Below are positions 1 through 6,690 of a stretch of DNA of 7,853 nucleotides, in pieces. Under the pieces are notes generated by a model, which did not search any database, was not told the DNA's origin, and saw only the letters and a program-made list of their open reading frames with translations. Origin of the DNA: Opitutia bacterium UBA7397. Its GTDB lineage: Bacteria > Verrucomicrobiota > Verrucomicrobiia > Opitutales > UBA953. The stretch is taken from NCBI GenBank assembly GCA_002470605.1, contig DKND01000097.1, forward strand, positions 2,465 through 10,317, written 5' to 3'. Position 1 is the first letter of the stretch; the number at the start of each line of letters is the position of its first letter. Both the position numbers and the translations under genes were made by a program.

Positions 1-1148
1 GAGAGGACCCACCAGAGTCCGGCATGGCCAGGGAGATTGGCGAGAAGCACGTAGCTGGCGACATAAGTGACCGCGATGGAAATGATGGAAGTGATCCAGA
101 CCAAATTGGTGAGAGGCTGTTCCAAGTTAAAATCCTTGGCGGATTTCCAGATGGCGTGGCTTATCAGATCGTTCACCCAATAGCTGGCGACCGAGGTGAG
201 CACCATCAGGATGCGCATCGCGAAGAGCCAGATGATCAACGTCGCGCAGAGGCTGGGGTCGGCGGCGAGGGCTAGGGCGAGGAATGCGATCAGGGCCACG
301 CCCGTGACGCCGTAAGTTTCAAAACCATCCGCCGTCGGACCCACTGAGTCGCCTGCGTTATCGCCGGTACAATCGGCGATGACGCCAGGGTTGCGTGGAT
401 CGTCTTCGGGAAGCTGGAAAACGATCTTCATCAGGTCGGCGCCGATGTCGGCGATCTTGGTGAAGATACCACCGCAGATACGAAGGGCCGAAGCACCCAG
501 CGATTCGCCGATGGCGAAGCCGATGAAGCAGGGCCCCGCCAGCTCCTTAGGCAAGAAGGCCAAGATGCAGATCATGAAGAAAAGTTCGGTCGCGACGAGG
601 AGTAGCCCGACGCTCATACCCGACTTCAAGGGAATGAGAAGGGTGGCAAGGGGGTTGCCGCGCAGGGCGGAGAAGGCCGTGCGCGAATTAGCCACGGTGT
701 TGATCCGGATGCCAAACCAAGCCACGCCATAGCTCCCTAGGATGCCCAGGACGGAAGCTCCGAGGATGACGATGACGTGATTGACTGATTTATGTTCCAG
801 CACGCCGAAATAATAAATCATGCAAGCGGCGATGAGCAGCCAGAGCGCGGCCAAGAATTTACCTTGTTGGAGCAGGTAGGTCTTGCAGGTCTCCCAGATG
901 ATCTGGGAAACTTCGGCCATCGATGGGTGTACGGGCATCGCGCGGGTCTGCACGTATTGCCACCAGCCGTAAGCCACGCCAAGGGCGCAGACGACCAGTC
1001 CGATCCAGAGGACTTGCGGGCCGGTGAGCGCGCCGCCGAGGAACGACACGGTTCCCAGGTCGGGAATCTTGATGTCGGCTTCACCGGCGCGAACGAGAAT
1101 AGGGGACGACACCAAGAGTGCCGCCGTGAGGCGTTTGAGGCAGTTCAT
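1..1148 (-). CDS. hppA: Membrane-bound proton/sodium-translocating pyrophosphatase, N-terminal part (divergent type)
   Basis: The first 382 residues of an integral-membrane pyrophosphatase, which couples PPi hydrolysis in the cytoplasm to H+ or Na+ pumping across the inner membrane. The reading frame is open from ATG (1146-1148) to the left edge; full-length family members run to roughly 660-800 aa, so about half is present. Visible signatures are GGIFTK (226-231), DIGAD (234-238), PEDDPRNP (247-254), the Mg-PPi-binding aspartates D259, D263 and D267 in IADCTGDNAGD, and FETYGVTG (276-283). Hydrophobic segments lie near 45-64, 97-115, 123-147, 170-199 and 285-300, with a signal-like N-terminus (1-21). 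The loop between DIGAD and PEDD is one residue shorter than in the usual DVGADLVGKVE form and lacks its glutamate, which suggests a divergent clade. The residue that sets potassium dependence lies outside the window, so ion specificity cannot be called. It follows the S9 peptidase gene on the same strand but a terminator lies between them. No Shine-Dalgarno site precedes the start. Confidence 0.95.
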   Translation of the reverse strand, partial: MNCLKRLTAALLVSSPILVRAGEADIKIPDLGTVSFLGGALTGPQVLWIGLVVCALGVAYGWWQYVQTRAMPVHPSMAEVSQIIWETCKTYLLQQGKFLAALWLLIAACMIYYFGVLEHKSVNHVIVILGASVLGILGSYGVAWFGIRINTVANSRTAFSALRGNPLATLLIPLKSGMSVGLLLVATELFFMICILAFLPKELAGPCFIGFAIGESLGASALRICGGIFTKIADIGADLMKIVFQLPEDDPRNPGVIADCTGDNAGDSVGPTADGFETYGVTGVALIAFLALALAADPSLCATLIIWLFAMRILMVLTSVASYWVNDLISHAIWKSAKDFNLEQPLTNLVWITSIISIAVTYVASYVLLANLPGHAGLWWVL

Positions 1149-1265
1149 AATAGAATGTGGGGTGCGCCTAAGGGGTTAGGAGCAGGGTTAAAATAACGCA
1201 GCGCCATCCCGGTCTGCGAGGGTTAAATATTTACAAACTCAAGGGGCCCCCTCATTAAAAATCAT

Positions 1266-1285
1266 AAAACCCCCGGCGGGATTTT
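1266..1285 (-). terminator. Probable intrinsic terminator after the S9 peptidase gene
   Basis: Read on the minus strand, this begins one base after the peptidase stop codon. AAAA-T-CCC pairs with GGG-G-TTTT around a GCCG tetraloop: three G-C pairs, one T-G wobble and four A-T pairs. The TTTT run closes the stem and can double as the U-tract; a second T run follows after ATGA. The G-C core is short, so termination may be partial and some read-through into hppA is possible. Confidence 0.5.
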
Positions 1286-1286
1286 C

Positions 1287-3212
1287 TTATTTTATAAGGA
1301 ATTCCTCCAAGAAAAGCGCCGTCGTCTGGAATTGGAAATCCACATTCGATTTTTTACTGAAACCATGGCCCTCGTCTTTGGCCATGAGGTACCAGACGGT
1401 CCCGCCTTGGGCCCTGACAGCATCGCGCATCCTTTCGGCTTCGGTCACGGGCACGCGCGGATCATTCTTCCCTTGGATGATCAGGAGCGGAGCGCGTATC
1501 TGGTCGGCATGATTAGCCGGCGAGATTTTTTCCAAGAAGGCCCGGATCTCGGGTTTGCGTTCGTCGCCGTATTCTAAACGACGAGCCCCGCGGCGGTAAT
1601 CAGAGGTGTCGTGCAGGAAGGTGACGAAGTTGGCGATGCCGACGTCATCCACGCCGCAGCGGAAGCGTGTCGGAAAATTAACCAAGCAAGCCAAGCTCAC
1701 GAAGCCGCCGTAACTCCCGCCGGAGACGGCGACTTTCTTTGGATCGAGTCTCGGTGATTGGTCGGTCCAATCTAAGATAGCCTCGATGTCGCGAAGCGCT
1801 CCTTCGCGTAGAAGGCCGTTATCGAGGTTGAGATATTTCCGACCATAGCCGGTTGAGCCGCGGATGTTAGGATAGACCAGGGCGACTCCTCGCTCATTGA
1901 GGTAATAGAGCAGGCTTCCTCGATAGCCGGGTCGCGATTGTCCCTCGGGCCCGCCATGAGCCATCATGAGGCTTGGCCGGCGTCCGGGGAATTTCTTAGG
2001 ATCCGGATAGTATACCAATGCCGGAACGCTAAGGCCGTCGAAACTCTTGACGCGGACAATGGTGGGTTCGATCGTATCGATGACCTTTTTTGGTTTAGTG
2101 GTGCGGTCCGTCCAGCGGATCGAATTACCCGAATCAAGATCAACGGACCAGGCATCACTCGCCGAATCCTCGCTTTTTAAGGTAAAGCCAAGCTCATGGC
2201 TCTGCGGCCGGAAGAGGAGGTTGCTCACGATGCCTGCTTTGACTTTAGGGACTGCGACAGGGCGGAGGGAGGGGATTTCCCAACTATGGATTTCGGAGAA
2301 GCCTTCCACGTTGACGGTGACGGCTAATATTTTTCCGTCCGCTGAAATGGCTAACTCTTCTCCGTCCCATTTCTGGGTAGGGTCTACTTGCCGCATTGCC
2401 CCCGTGGCGACGTCGATCCGGGTGGGCGTAAGAAAATCCGAATCGTGATTCGATAGCGCATACACGGCTTGATCATCTTCCCCGAAGGCGATTTGCGTCA
2501 GATAATCATGCCCACTTGCTTGGGTGACCGGCGTCCGTTTCTGCGTCTGGATATCTGCGAGCCAGAGGCGCGTTTCATTCAGGCCAAAAGACTGGCGGAG
2601 GAGGAGCTGTTTGTTTTGCTGGGACCATTCCACCGGCGACCAGCCGCTGGAGGTGGCGGTGAGCAGGACTTTTTCCGTATGCGTCGCATCGGCTTGCGTG
2701 ACGATGATGTCGCTGTCTTTGCCGTTCCGTCGATTCGACGCGTAAGCGATGCGGCGGCCGTCTTTTGACCAAACCGGATCGGTGTTTCGTGATTTGCCGT
2801 CGGTGAGCAGGATGGCCTTGGCTTTCAGGTCCTGAGTGTCCTGTAGGTAAAGCTGGAAGTTTTCACTTCCGCCCACGTCGACGCTGTAGAGTAAAAGTTT
2901 GCCGCCGGGTTGCATCCAGCCGCTCTTCACCGGCTCAGTTCCATGCGTGAGCGGTATCCGCTTCGCGAGCGGTGCGGCCGACAGGTGGAGGTGCGTGGCC
3001 TCGCCGATGCGGGTGGTCACGACGATTTCCCGGCGCGTCGAATGCCAGCCACGGAAGCTTGCGCCGCCGAGGTTCAGGTACGGAGCAAGTTCGGCGGCAA
3101 GCGTGGCGGGGGCTTCGGGGACGCCTTCGACAACGAGGTTGGCCGGCGGGGCGGCCGGGCAGAGGCTCGCGGCCGCCAGTAAGCAAAGGAAAATTTGGGT
3201 AGGGCGACCCAT
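1287..3212 (-). CDS. Exported S9-family serine peptidase (prolyl oligopeptidase / acylaminoacyl peptidase type)
   Basis: A 641-residue serine peptidase of the prolyl oligopeptidase clan, which cleaves short peptides and is shielded from large proteins by a propeller domain. The chosen ATG (3210-3212) gives a signal peptide (residues 1 to about 20, LLAAASLCPA), so it is probably periplasmic. Residues about 55-370 carry the beta-propeller with TolB/PD40-like blades, for example DPVWSKDGRRIAYASNRR near 145-162. Residues about 385-641 form the alpha/beta hydrolase domain: HGGP (419-422) in the oxyanion region, nucleophile S500 in GGSYGG, D584 in GKNDPRVP and H616 in DEGHGF. The triad is complete and the length is normal for the S9C type. 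The frame stays open for 231 codons upstream of this start, but that part is antisense to the DUF1080 gene, would bury the signal peptide and is not a credible extension. The gene diverges from the DUF1080 gene across 84 bp, so shared control is possible. Substrate cannot be told from sequence. Confidence 0.93.
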   Translation of the reverse strand: MGRPTQIFLCLLAAASLCPAAPPANLVVEGVPEAPATLAAELAPYLNLGGASFRGWHSTRREIVVTTRIGEATHLHLSAAPLAKRIPLTHGTEPVKSGWMQPGGKLLLYSVDVGGSENFQLYLQDTQDLKAKAILLTDGKSRNTDPVWSKDGRRIAYASNRRNGKDSDIIVTQADATHTEKVLLTATSSGWSPVEWSQQNKQLLLRQSFGLNETRLWLADIQTQKRTPVTQASGHDYLTQIAFGEDDQAVYALSNHDSDFLTPTRIDVATGAMRQVDPTQKWDGEELAISADGKILAVTVNVEGFSEIHSWEIPSLRPVAVPKVKAGIVSNLLFRPQSHELGFTLKSEDSASDAWSVDLDSGNSIRWTDRTTKPKKVIDTIEPTIVRVKSFDGLSVPALVYYPDPKKFPGRRPSLMMAHGGPEGQSRPGYRGSLLYYLNERGVALVYPNIRGSTGYGRKYLNLDNGLLREGALRDIEAILDWTDQSPRLDPKKVAVSGGSYGGFVSLACLVNFPTRFRCGVDDVGIANFVTFLHDTSDYRRGARRLEYGDERKPEIRAFLEKISPANHADQIRAPLLIIQGKNDPRVPVTEAERMRDAVRAQGGTVWYLMAKDEGHGFSKKSNVDFQFQTTALFLEEFLIK

Positions 3213-3296
3213 GACGTTATCTTTATTATTAGGGAGGACGGAGTCCAACGAAAGATGCAGGCTCGCCTTCGCCGGCGGGTCGGCTAACGAGTGGGT

Positions 3297-3971
3297 ATGC
3301 GTCGCTTCGCCTTGTTCGCCTGCCTGCTTCTCCCGTTGGTTGGTTCTGCCGCCAAGGAGAATTTCCCGGTCAGCTCGCCGGTCGCGCCCGTCGCCCATCC
3401 GGCGCCAGACGCGGCTGGTTTCGTCGCGCTGTTCAATGGTAAGGACCTCGGCGGCTGGAAGACCAAGGGCAATTGGGTCTACGATGCGGACGGTACGATC
3501 ACGCTTAAGCCTCGGGCTGGCGAAACCGGTTGGCAGCGCTACGACGCCTATCTTTTTACCGAACGGAAGTATCGCGACTATGTCCTGGATCTGGAATTCA
3601 AGATCGAACCAACCGGCAACTCTGGGGTCTTTTTCTGCGTCGCCGATCCGCTTGATCCGGTGGCCAAGGGAATCGAGCTGCAGATCCTCGATACTTTTGG
3701 TCTCGCGAAACCGGGTAATCACGATTGCGGCGGAATCATCCGTGCCATGGCGCCGTCCAAAAACATGGTGAAGGCACCCGGAGAGTGGAATCGTTATACG
3801 CTCACTCTGAAGCAGCGCCATCTCACGGTAGATTTTAACGGCGAGCGCACCATCGTGCTCGACCTCGATGCTTCTCCGATGAAAGACCGGCCCGCCGATG
3901 GGCACATCGGTTTTCAGGATGAGGCCAAGCGCGTCTGGTACCGCAAGGTGCGGATCCAGGAACTTAAGTAG
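3297..3971 (+). CDS. Exported DUF1080 family protein (3-keto-disaccharide hydrolase type)
   Basis: A 224-residue protein of the DUF1080 family (Pfam PF06439, now described as 3-keto-disaccharide hydrolase), a concanavalin-like beta-sandwich fold abundant in Verrucomicrobiota, Planctomycetota and Bacteroidota. ATG at 3297 is preferred over GTG at 3291 because it starts exactly at the basic n-region of a signal peptide (MRRFALFACLLLPLVGSAA, likely cleaved near 19). After a proline/valine-rich linker come the family hallmarks: LFNGKDLGGW (45-54), FKIEPTGNSGVFF (101-113), GIELQILD (125-132), CGGIIRAMAP (144-153), PGEWNRYTLT (161-170) and GHIGFQDEAKRVWYRKVRI (202-220). The domain is complete. Members have been linked to cleavage of 3-keto-glycosides made by sugar 3-dehydrogenases, but no such oxidoreductase lies in this window, so the substrate is unknown. 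It diverges from the S9 peptidase and converges on the cupin gene with a 6-bp gap. The start has no strong Shine-Dalgarno sequence. Confidence 0.93.
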   Translation: MRRFALFACLLLPLVGSAAKENFPVSSPVAPVAHPAPDAAGFVALFNGKDLGGWKTKGNWVYDADGTITLKPRAGETGWQRYDAYLFTERKYRDYVLDLEFKIEPTGNSGVFFCVADPLDPVAKGIELQILDTFGLAKPGNHDCGGIIRAMAPSKNMVKAPGEWNRYTLTLKQRHLTVDFNGERTIVLDLDASPMKDRPADGHIGFQDEAKRVWYRKVRIQELK

Positions 3972-3977
3972 TCGAAC

Positions 3978-4385
3978 TTATCGCTTTCGGATCTGGTTCC
4001 AAGGGGACTCGTCGCTGACGTCGACCATGAAGGGGCCAGTGCTCTCGCCGGGTGAGAGAATCGCCAAGATGACGGCATCCGCCTTTGAGCTGTTAAAAGT
4101 AGCGTGCACGAGGCCGGGCGGAATGTGCGCGACTTCTCCGGCTTTCATGAGACGAAATTCTTTTTCAACCCATTGTTCGACTTCGCCCGAGAGTACATAG
4201 ATGACCTCCTCCAGCTCGGGGTGGGTATGGAAGTTATGTCCTTCGCCCGGGGGTAAGGTCGCTTGGCAGATTTGGAGCTGCTTGGCTTCGGTCAATCCAG
4301 GCCGGGAGAGCCAATAGTTAGTTCGCCCTTTATATTCTTCTTTGATGGCCTCGGCTGGAGTGACGAATCGAAGCGGGGGTCTCAT
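3978..4385 (-). CDS. Small single-domain cupin protein
   Basis: A 135-residue cytoplasmic protein made of one cupin beta-barrel. Both consensus motifs are intact. Motif 1 is GHNFHTHPELEEVIYVLSG (49-67), with metal ligands H53, H55 and E60 (E59 is also possible). Motif 2 is GEVAHIPPGLVHATFN (83-98), with the fourth ligand H94, and it matches G-x5-P-x-G-x2-H-x3-N exactly. The protein probably binds a divalent metal (Mn, Fe, Ni or Zn). Cupins of this size include isomerases, dioxygenases and sugar-binding or sensor proteins, so the fold does not give the reaction. There is no signal peptide or DNA-binding domain. Its start faces the SGNH hydrolase gene across 102 bp, and its end meets the DUF1080 gene with 6 bp between stop codons, leaving no room for a terminator. 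The ATG at 4383-4385 is the only good start near the beginning of the domain. Confidence 0.93.
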   Translation of the reverse strand: MRPPLRFVTPAEAIKEEYKGRTNYWLSRPGLTEAKQLQICQATLPPGEGHNFHTHPELEEVIYVLSGEVEQWVEKEFRLMKAGEVAHIPPGLVHATFNSSKADAVILAILSPGESTGPFMVDVSDESPWNQIRKR

Positions 4386-4487
4386 TCCGCAAAATAAGGC
4401 CTTTTCACGGGCATGGGCAAGCCTCTCGAGTCAATCCTTGACGGGGCGGGAACACGGTGGCGTTTTCAATGTCATCTTATCACCCCT
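4386..4487. promoter_or_regulatory. Divergent intergenic region between cupin and SGNH hydrolase genes
   Basis: These 102 bp must hold the start signals for both flanking genes. A perfect inverted repeat, GTCAA-TCC-TTGAC (4430-4442), sits near the middle. Its right arm plus one base reads TTGACG, and the left arm on the minus strand reads TTGACT, each 5 of 6 for a sigma-70 -35 box. Neither has a good -10 at 16-18 bp spacing, so I do not call a defined promoter. A second small palindrome, AAGGCCTT, lies at 4396-4403. A regulatory role is inference from position. Confidence 0.3.
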
Positions 4488-5273
4488 ATGAAATTCATTC
4501 CTTCACTCCTCCTTAGTTTATCCGTGCTGGGTGCGACTGCGGCTTTTGCTGCGGATGCCCCAAAGAAAGCTGCGCCCAAGAAGGCGACGGCACCTGCTCT
4601 CCCGGCCCAGCCTGCGGACGTGGCCGCCCCCAAGCTCGGGCCCGACGGGAAGGTGAATACAGGTTTTGCTAAGTCGCATGAAGCTTTTCTTGCTGAGGCG
4701 AAAAAGGGCGAGGCCCAGGTCGTCTTCTTGGGCGACTCGATCACGGCTGGTTGGAATAACCAGAAGCCGCTTTTCGACAAGGAGTATGCCCAATATAAAG
4801 CCGTGAACTTCGGCATCGGTGGCGACCGCGTCCAGCATGTCCTTTGGCGTGTCGAGAACGGCGAGTTCGAAGGCATCAAGCCTAAGGCCGTGGTGCTGAT
4901 GATCGGGACGAACAACGCCGGCATCGCGGATAATTCTCCGGAGCAGATCGCGGCAGGCATCAAGAATATCATCGATGCCATCCATAAGCGTTCCGCCGGC
5001 ACCAAGATCCTGCTCTTGGCCATCTTCCCTCGTGGCGAAAAAGAAGACCCTAAGCTTAATCCAGGTCGTGCGAAGAATCAGGCCGTGAATGCCATCATTT
5101 CGAAGTTCGACGACGGTAAGCTGGTTCATTACTTCGATATCGGAGCAAAATTCCTCCAGGCCGACGGCACGCTCACCAAGGAGATCATGCCTGATTTCTT
5201 GCACCCTAAGGAAAAGGGTTATCAGATCGAAGCTGACGCGATTCGCGAGAAGCTCGCCTCGCTGGCCAAGTAA
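4488..5273 (+). CDS. Exported SGNH/GDSL hydrolase, PAF-acetylhydrolase catalytic-subunit-like
   Basis: A 261-residue esterase/lipase-type hydrolase of the SGNH superfamily. ATG at 4488 starts a clear signal peptide (MKFIPSLLLSLSVLGATAAFA, cleavage near 21); an upstream in-frame ATG at 4413 would bury it. Residues about 22-48 are an Ala/Lys/Pro-rich low-complexity linker. Catalytic blocks are all present: block I FLGDSITAGW with nucleophile S84, block II NFGIGGDRVQHVLWR with the oxyanion glycine at 111, block III MIGTNN with N142, and block V PDFLHP with D236 and H239. NFGIGGDxxxHVLWRxxNGE, IGTNN and LPRGEK-like FPRGEK (180-185) match the animal PAF-acetylhydrolase Ib alpha subunits closely. 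The bacterial enzyme is likely to remove acetyl or other short acyl groups from lipids or carbohydrates in the periplasm; the true substrate is not evident. The gene is monocistronic, ending at a strong terminator 23 bp downstream. No Shine-Dalgarno sequence precedes the start. Confidence 0.95.
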   Translation: MKFIPSLLLSLSVLGATAAFAADAPKKAAPKKATAPALPAQPADVAAPKLGPDGKVNTGFAKSHEAFLAEAKKGEAQVVFLGDSITAGWNNQKPLFDKEYAQYKAVNFGIGGDRVQHVLWRVENGEFEGIKPKAVVLMIGTNNAGIADNSPEQIAAGIKNIIDAIHKRSAGTKILLLAIFPRGEKEDPKLNPGRAKNQAVNAIISKFDDGKLVHYFDIGAKFLQADGTLTKEIMPDFLHPKEKGYQIEADAIREKLASLAK

Positions 5274-5296
5274 GGCTTTCGTTCTTAACGCAAAAT

Positions 5297-5324
5297 GGCC
5301 GGACCGTGGGGTCCGGCCTTTTTT
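5297..5324 (+). terminator. Strong Rho-independent terminator, probably bidirectional
   Basis: GGCCGGACC (5297-5305) pairs perfectly with GGTCCGGCC (5310-5318) around a GTGG loop, giving nine mostly G-C pairs followed by six T residues. It ends the SGNH hydrolase transcript. On the other strand the same stem is followed by ATTTTG, so it can also stop transcription of the convergent haem-protein gene, whose stop codon is at 5331. Confidence 0.95.
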
Positions 5325-5330
5325 GTGACT

Positions 5331-6647
5331 TTACTCCGACTGTTTCCAGCCGACCGGCAGATTGGGCAGGGTGGCGGAGATGATTTCAAAGATGGCCTGG
5401 CGCTCTTCCTTGGGCAGATGCTTGAAGCTCGCGGGAGGCTCGGCGGCTTGGAGGCCAGCGGACAGCTTGAGAAGGATGATGTCCCGCAGTTCTTTGGGCA
5501 ATGCGGCGAAAGACTGCGAATAGATCAGGGGGCTGCAGCGAAACTGGAAAAGCCGCGTCGTGAGATCGAGGTCGCGCAAGGAGCGATTCTTCGTGTCCGG
5601 TTTACGCGTGCGGGCATAGGCTGGTTCAAAGATGCCGTTGCCTCTGATGCCCTCGGCGGGGAAAGGCGCTTCATCTCGGCATAAGAGCGCATCGAGTACT
5701 TTTTCGGCCTGGCTATTGAATACCACGAGGCAAGAGCCCGAGGGCGGAGCATTAGCCGGCAATCCTAAGATAGCGCGCATTGCCGGCCAGCGGTATAAGG
5801 CCAGGCGGGCGTCTTGATTCGCGGTGGCCAGGACGTTGTGCACATGCACTTGGTGGTCATGCATCAGCATGGGCACGATGTCGCTTGTCTGGAGTGGGTA
5901 ACGATGGGTATCGAAAAAGTCTTTGAGCGTCGAAAGGGCGGGGCTCATCTTGGCGCCCGGAATATCGAACTCTTCCGTAGTCTTGCCGGTGACGTTACCA
6001 CGATGGCGGAGCGTGCCTTCGACGCCCGTGACATACCAGCCGCCCCAGCGATCTGCTAAGGGGGTGGACGGTTCGATGTTGGCGCTACCCGAGCCACTGA
6101 GCGGTTCGCCGTTCGCGTCGGGAAAAACGGAGCGGGTCCGCAGTCCGGGCGTATGTTCGTGACGCTTGTGGCAGAGCAGGCACTCCCCGCTGCGGGCAAG
6201 GAGCGGTGCGGGCCCGGATTCTTGCGCATCTAAGATATAAAAAGTCGGGCCGATGGTCGGATCGAAGACCGCGAGCTCCATGATACCTCCGGGAACCCAG
6301 CCGACATAGGCTTCGTCGGAAAAAAATAAGACCCGCGGATTTTCGGGACTGATGATTTTTCGCTGAATGCTGGTTTTGCTGAAAACGAGCAACTGCGACT
6401 CGACGGGGATATCCAATTGTTCGAGTAGCCAGCGGAGCCGTTTGCGAGCGGGCCAGCTTCGAATTTCGTCCGCCTTGAGCCGGAATGCCTCATTGAGTTT
6501 GGTGGCCGCATCGACCGGGACCGCCTTCGAGTAGTTGATGGGCGGATCCTCGAACGGATCATGGTCTTGGGCGAATCCGGATGCCGGAATGATCAAGCCG
6601 ACGCCAAGCACACAGGCAGTTTGAAACAGACTGCGGAAGGAGGGCAT
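5331..6647 (-). CDS. Exported one-haem c-type protein of unknown function
   Basis: A 438-residue exported protein with a signal peptide (1 to about 26, cleaved in SGFA-QDHD) and a single haem-c attachment motif, C156-L-L-C-H160. Other marked stretches are VFSKTSIQRK (88-97), FFSDEAYVGWVPGG (108-121), LADRWGGWYVTG (197-208), HDHQVHVHN (263-271, four histidines) and, near the C-terminus, DLTTRLFQFRCSPLIYSQSF (361-380). From memory the same order of motifs occurs in unnamed exported proteins of planctomycetes and verrucomicrobia, so this looks like a conserved family, but I know no assigned function. The sequence is far longer than a simple cytochrome c and is not a recognisable di-haem peroxidase, which would show two CxxCH motifs. 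A periplasmic redox or sensor role is inferred. The gene follows the sigma factor gene by 43 bp on the same strand with no terminator visible between them, so the two are probably co-transcribed. It ends seven bases from a bidirectional terminator. Confidence 0.85.
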   Translation of the reverse strand: MPSFRSLFQTACVLGVGLIIPASGFAQDHDPFEDPPINYSKAVPVDAATKLNEAFRLKADEIRSWPARKRLRWLLEQLDIPVESQLLVFSKTSIQRKIISPENPRVLFFSDEAYVGWVPGGIMELAVFDPTIGPTFYILDAQESGPAPLLARSGECLLCHKRHEHTPGLRTRSVFPDANGEPLSGSGSANIEPSTPLADRWGGWYVTGVEGTLRHRGNVTGKTTEEFDIPGAKMSPALSTLKDFFDTHRYPLQTSDIVPMLMHDHQVHVHNVLATANQDARLALYRWPAMRAILGLPANAPPSGSCLVVFNSQAEKVLDALLCRDEAPFPAEGIRGNGIFEPAYARTRKPDTKNRSLRDLDLTTRLFQFRCSPLIYSQSFAALPKELRDIILLKLSAGLQAAEPPASFKHLPKEERQAIFEIISATLPNLPVGWKQSE

Positions 6648-6690
6648 AACTTCATCATGAACTTATGGGCAGGGTGAGACAAGGCTACGT

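Noticed and set aside
792..1196. 134-codon plus-strand frame opposite hppA, and similar ones at 24-275 and 379-732.
   Set aside because: All are antisense to the continuous pyrophosphatase frame, whose conserved motifs are unmistakable.
1243..1250. GGGGCCCC palindrome upstream of hppA.
   Set aside because: It has no loop and the symmetry does not extend further; likely chance in GC-rich DNA.
2899..3771. 290-codon plus-strand open frame across the peptidase start and DUF1080 gene.
   Set aside because: It overlaps two well-supported genes in other frames, and its product is rich in Arg/Ser with no recognisable domain; a GC-codon shadow.
3213..3905. 231-codon upstream extension of the S9 peptidase frame (872 aa in total).
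   Set aside because: It is antisense to the DUF1080 coding region, has no signal or domain, and would place a clear signal peptide in the middle of the protein.
4438..4470. TTGACG as -35 box with TTCAAT as -10 for the SGNH hydrolase.
   Set aside because: The spacing is 21 bp, and at 17 bp the hexamer is CGTTTT; not a credible promoter.
4518..5204. 228-codon minus-strand frame opposite the SGNH hydrolase.
   Set aside because: It lies entirely antisense to a complete catalytic domain and shows no family resemblance.
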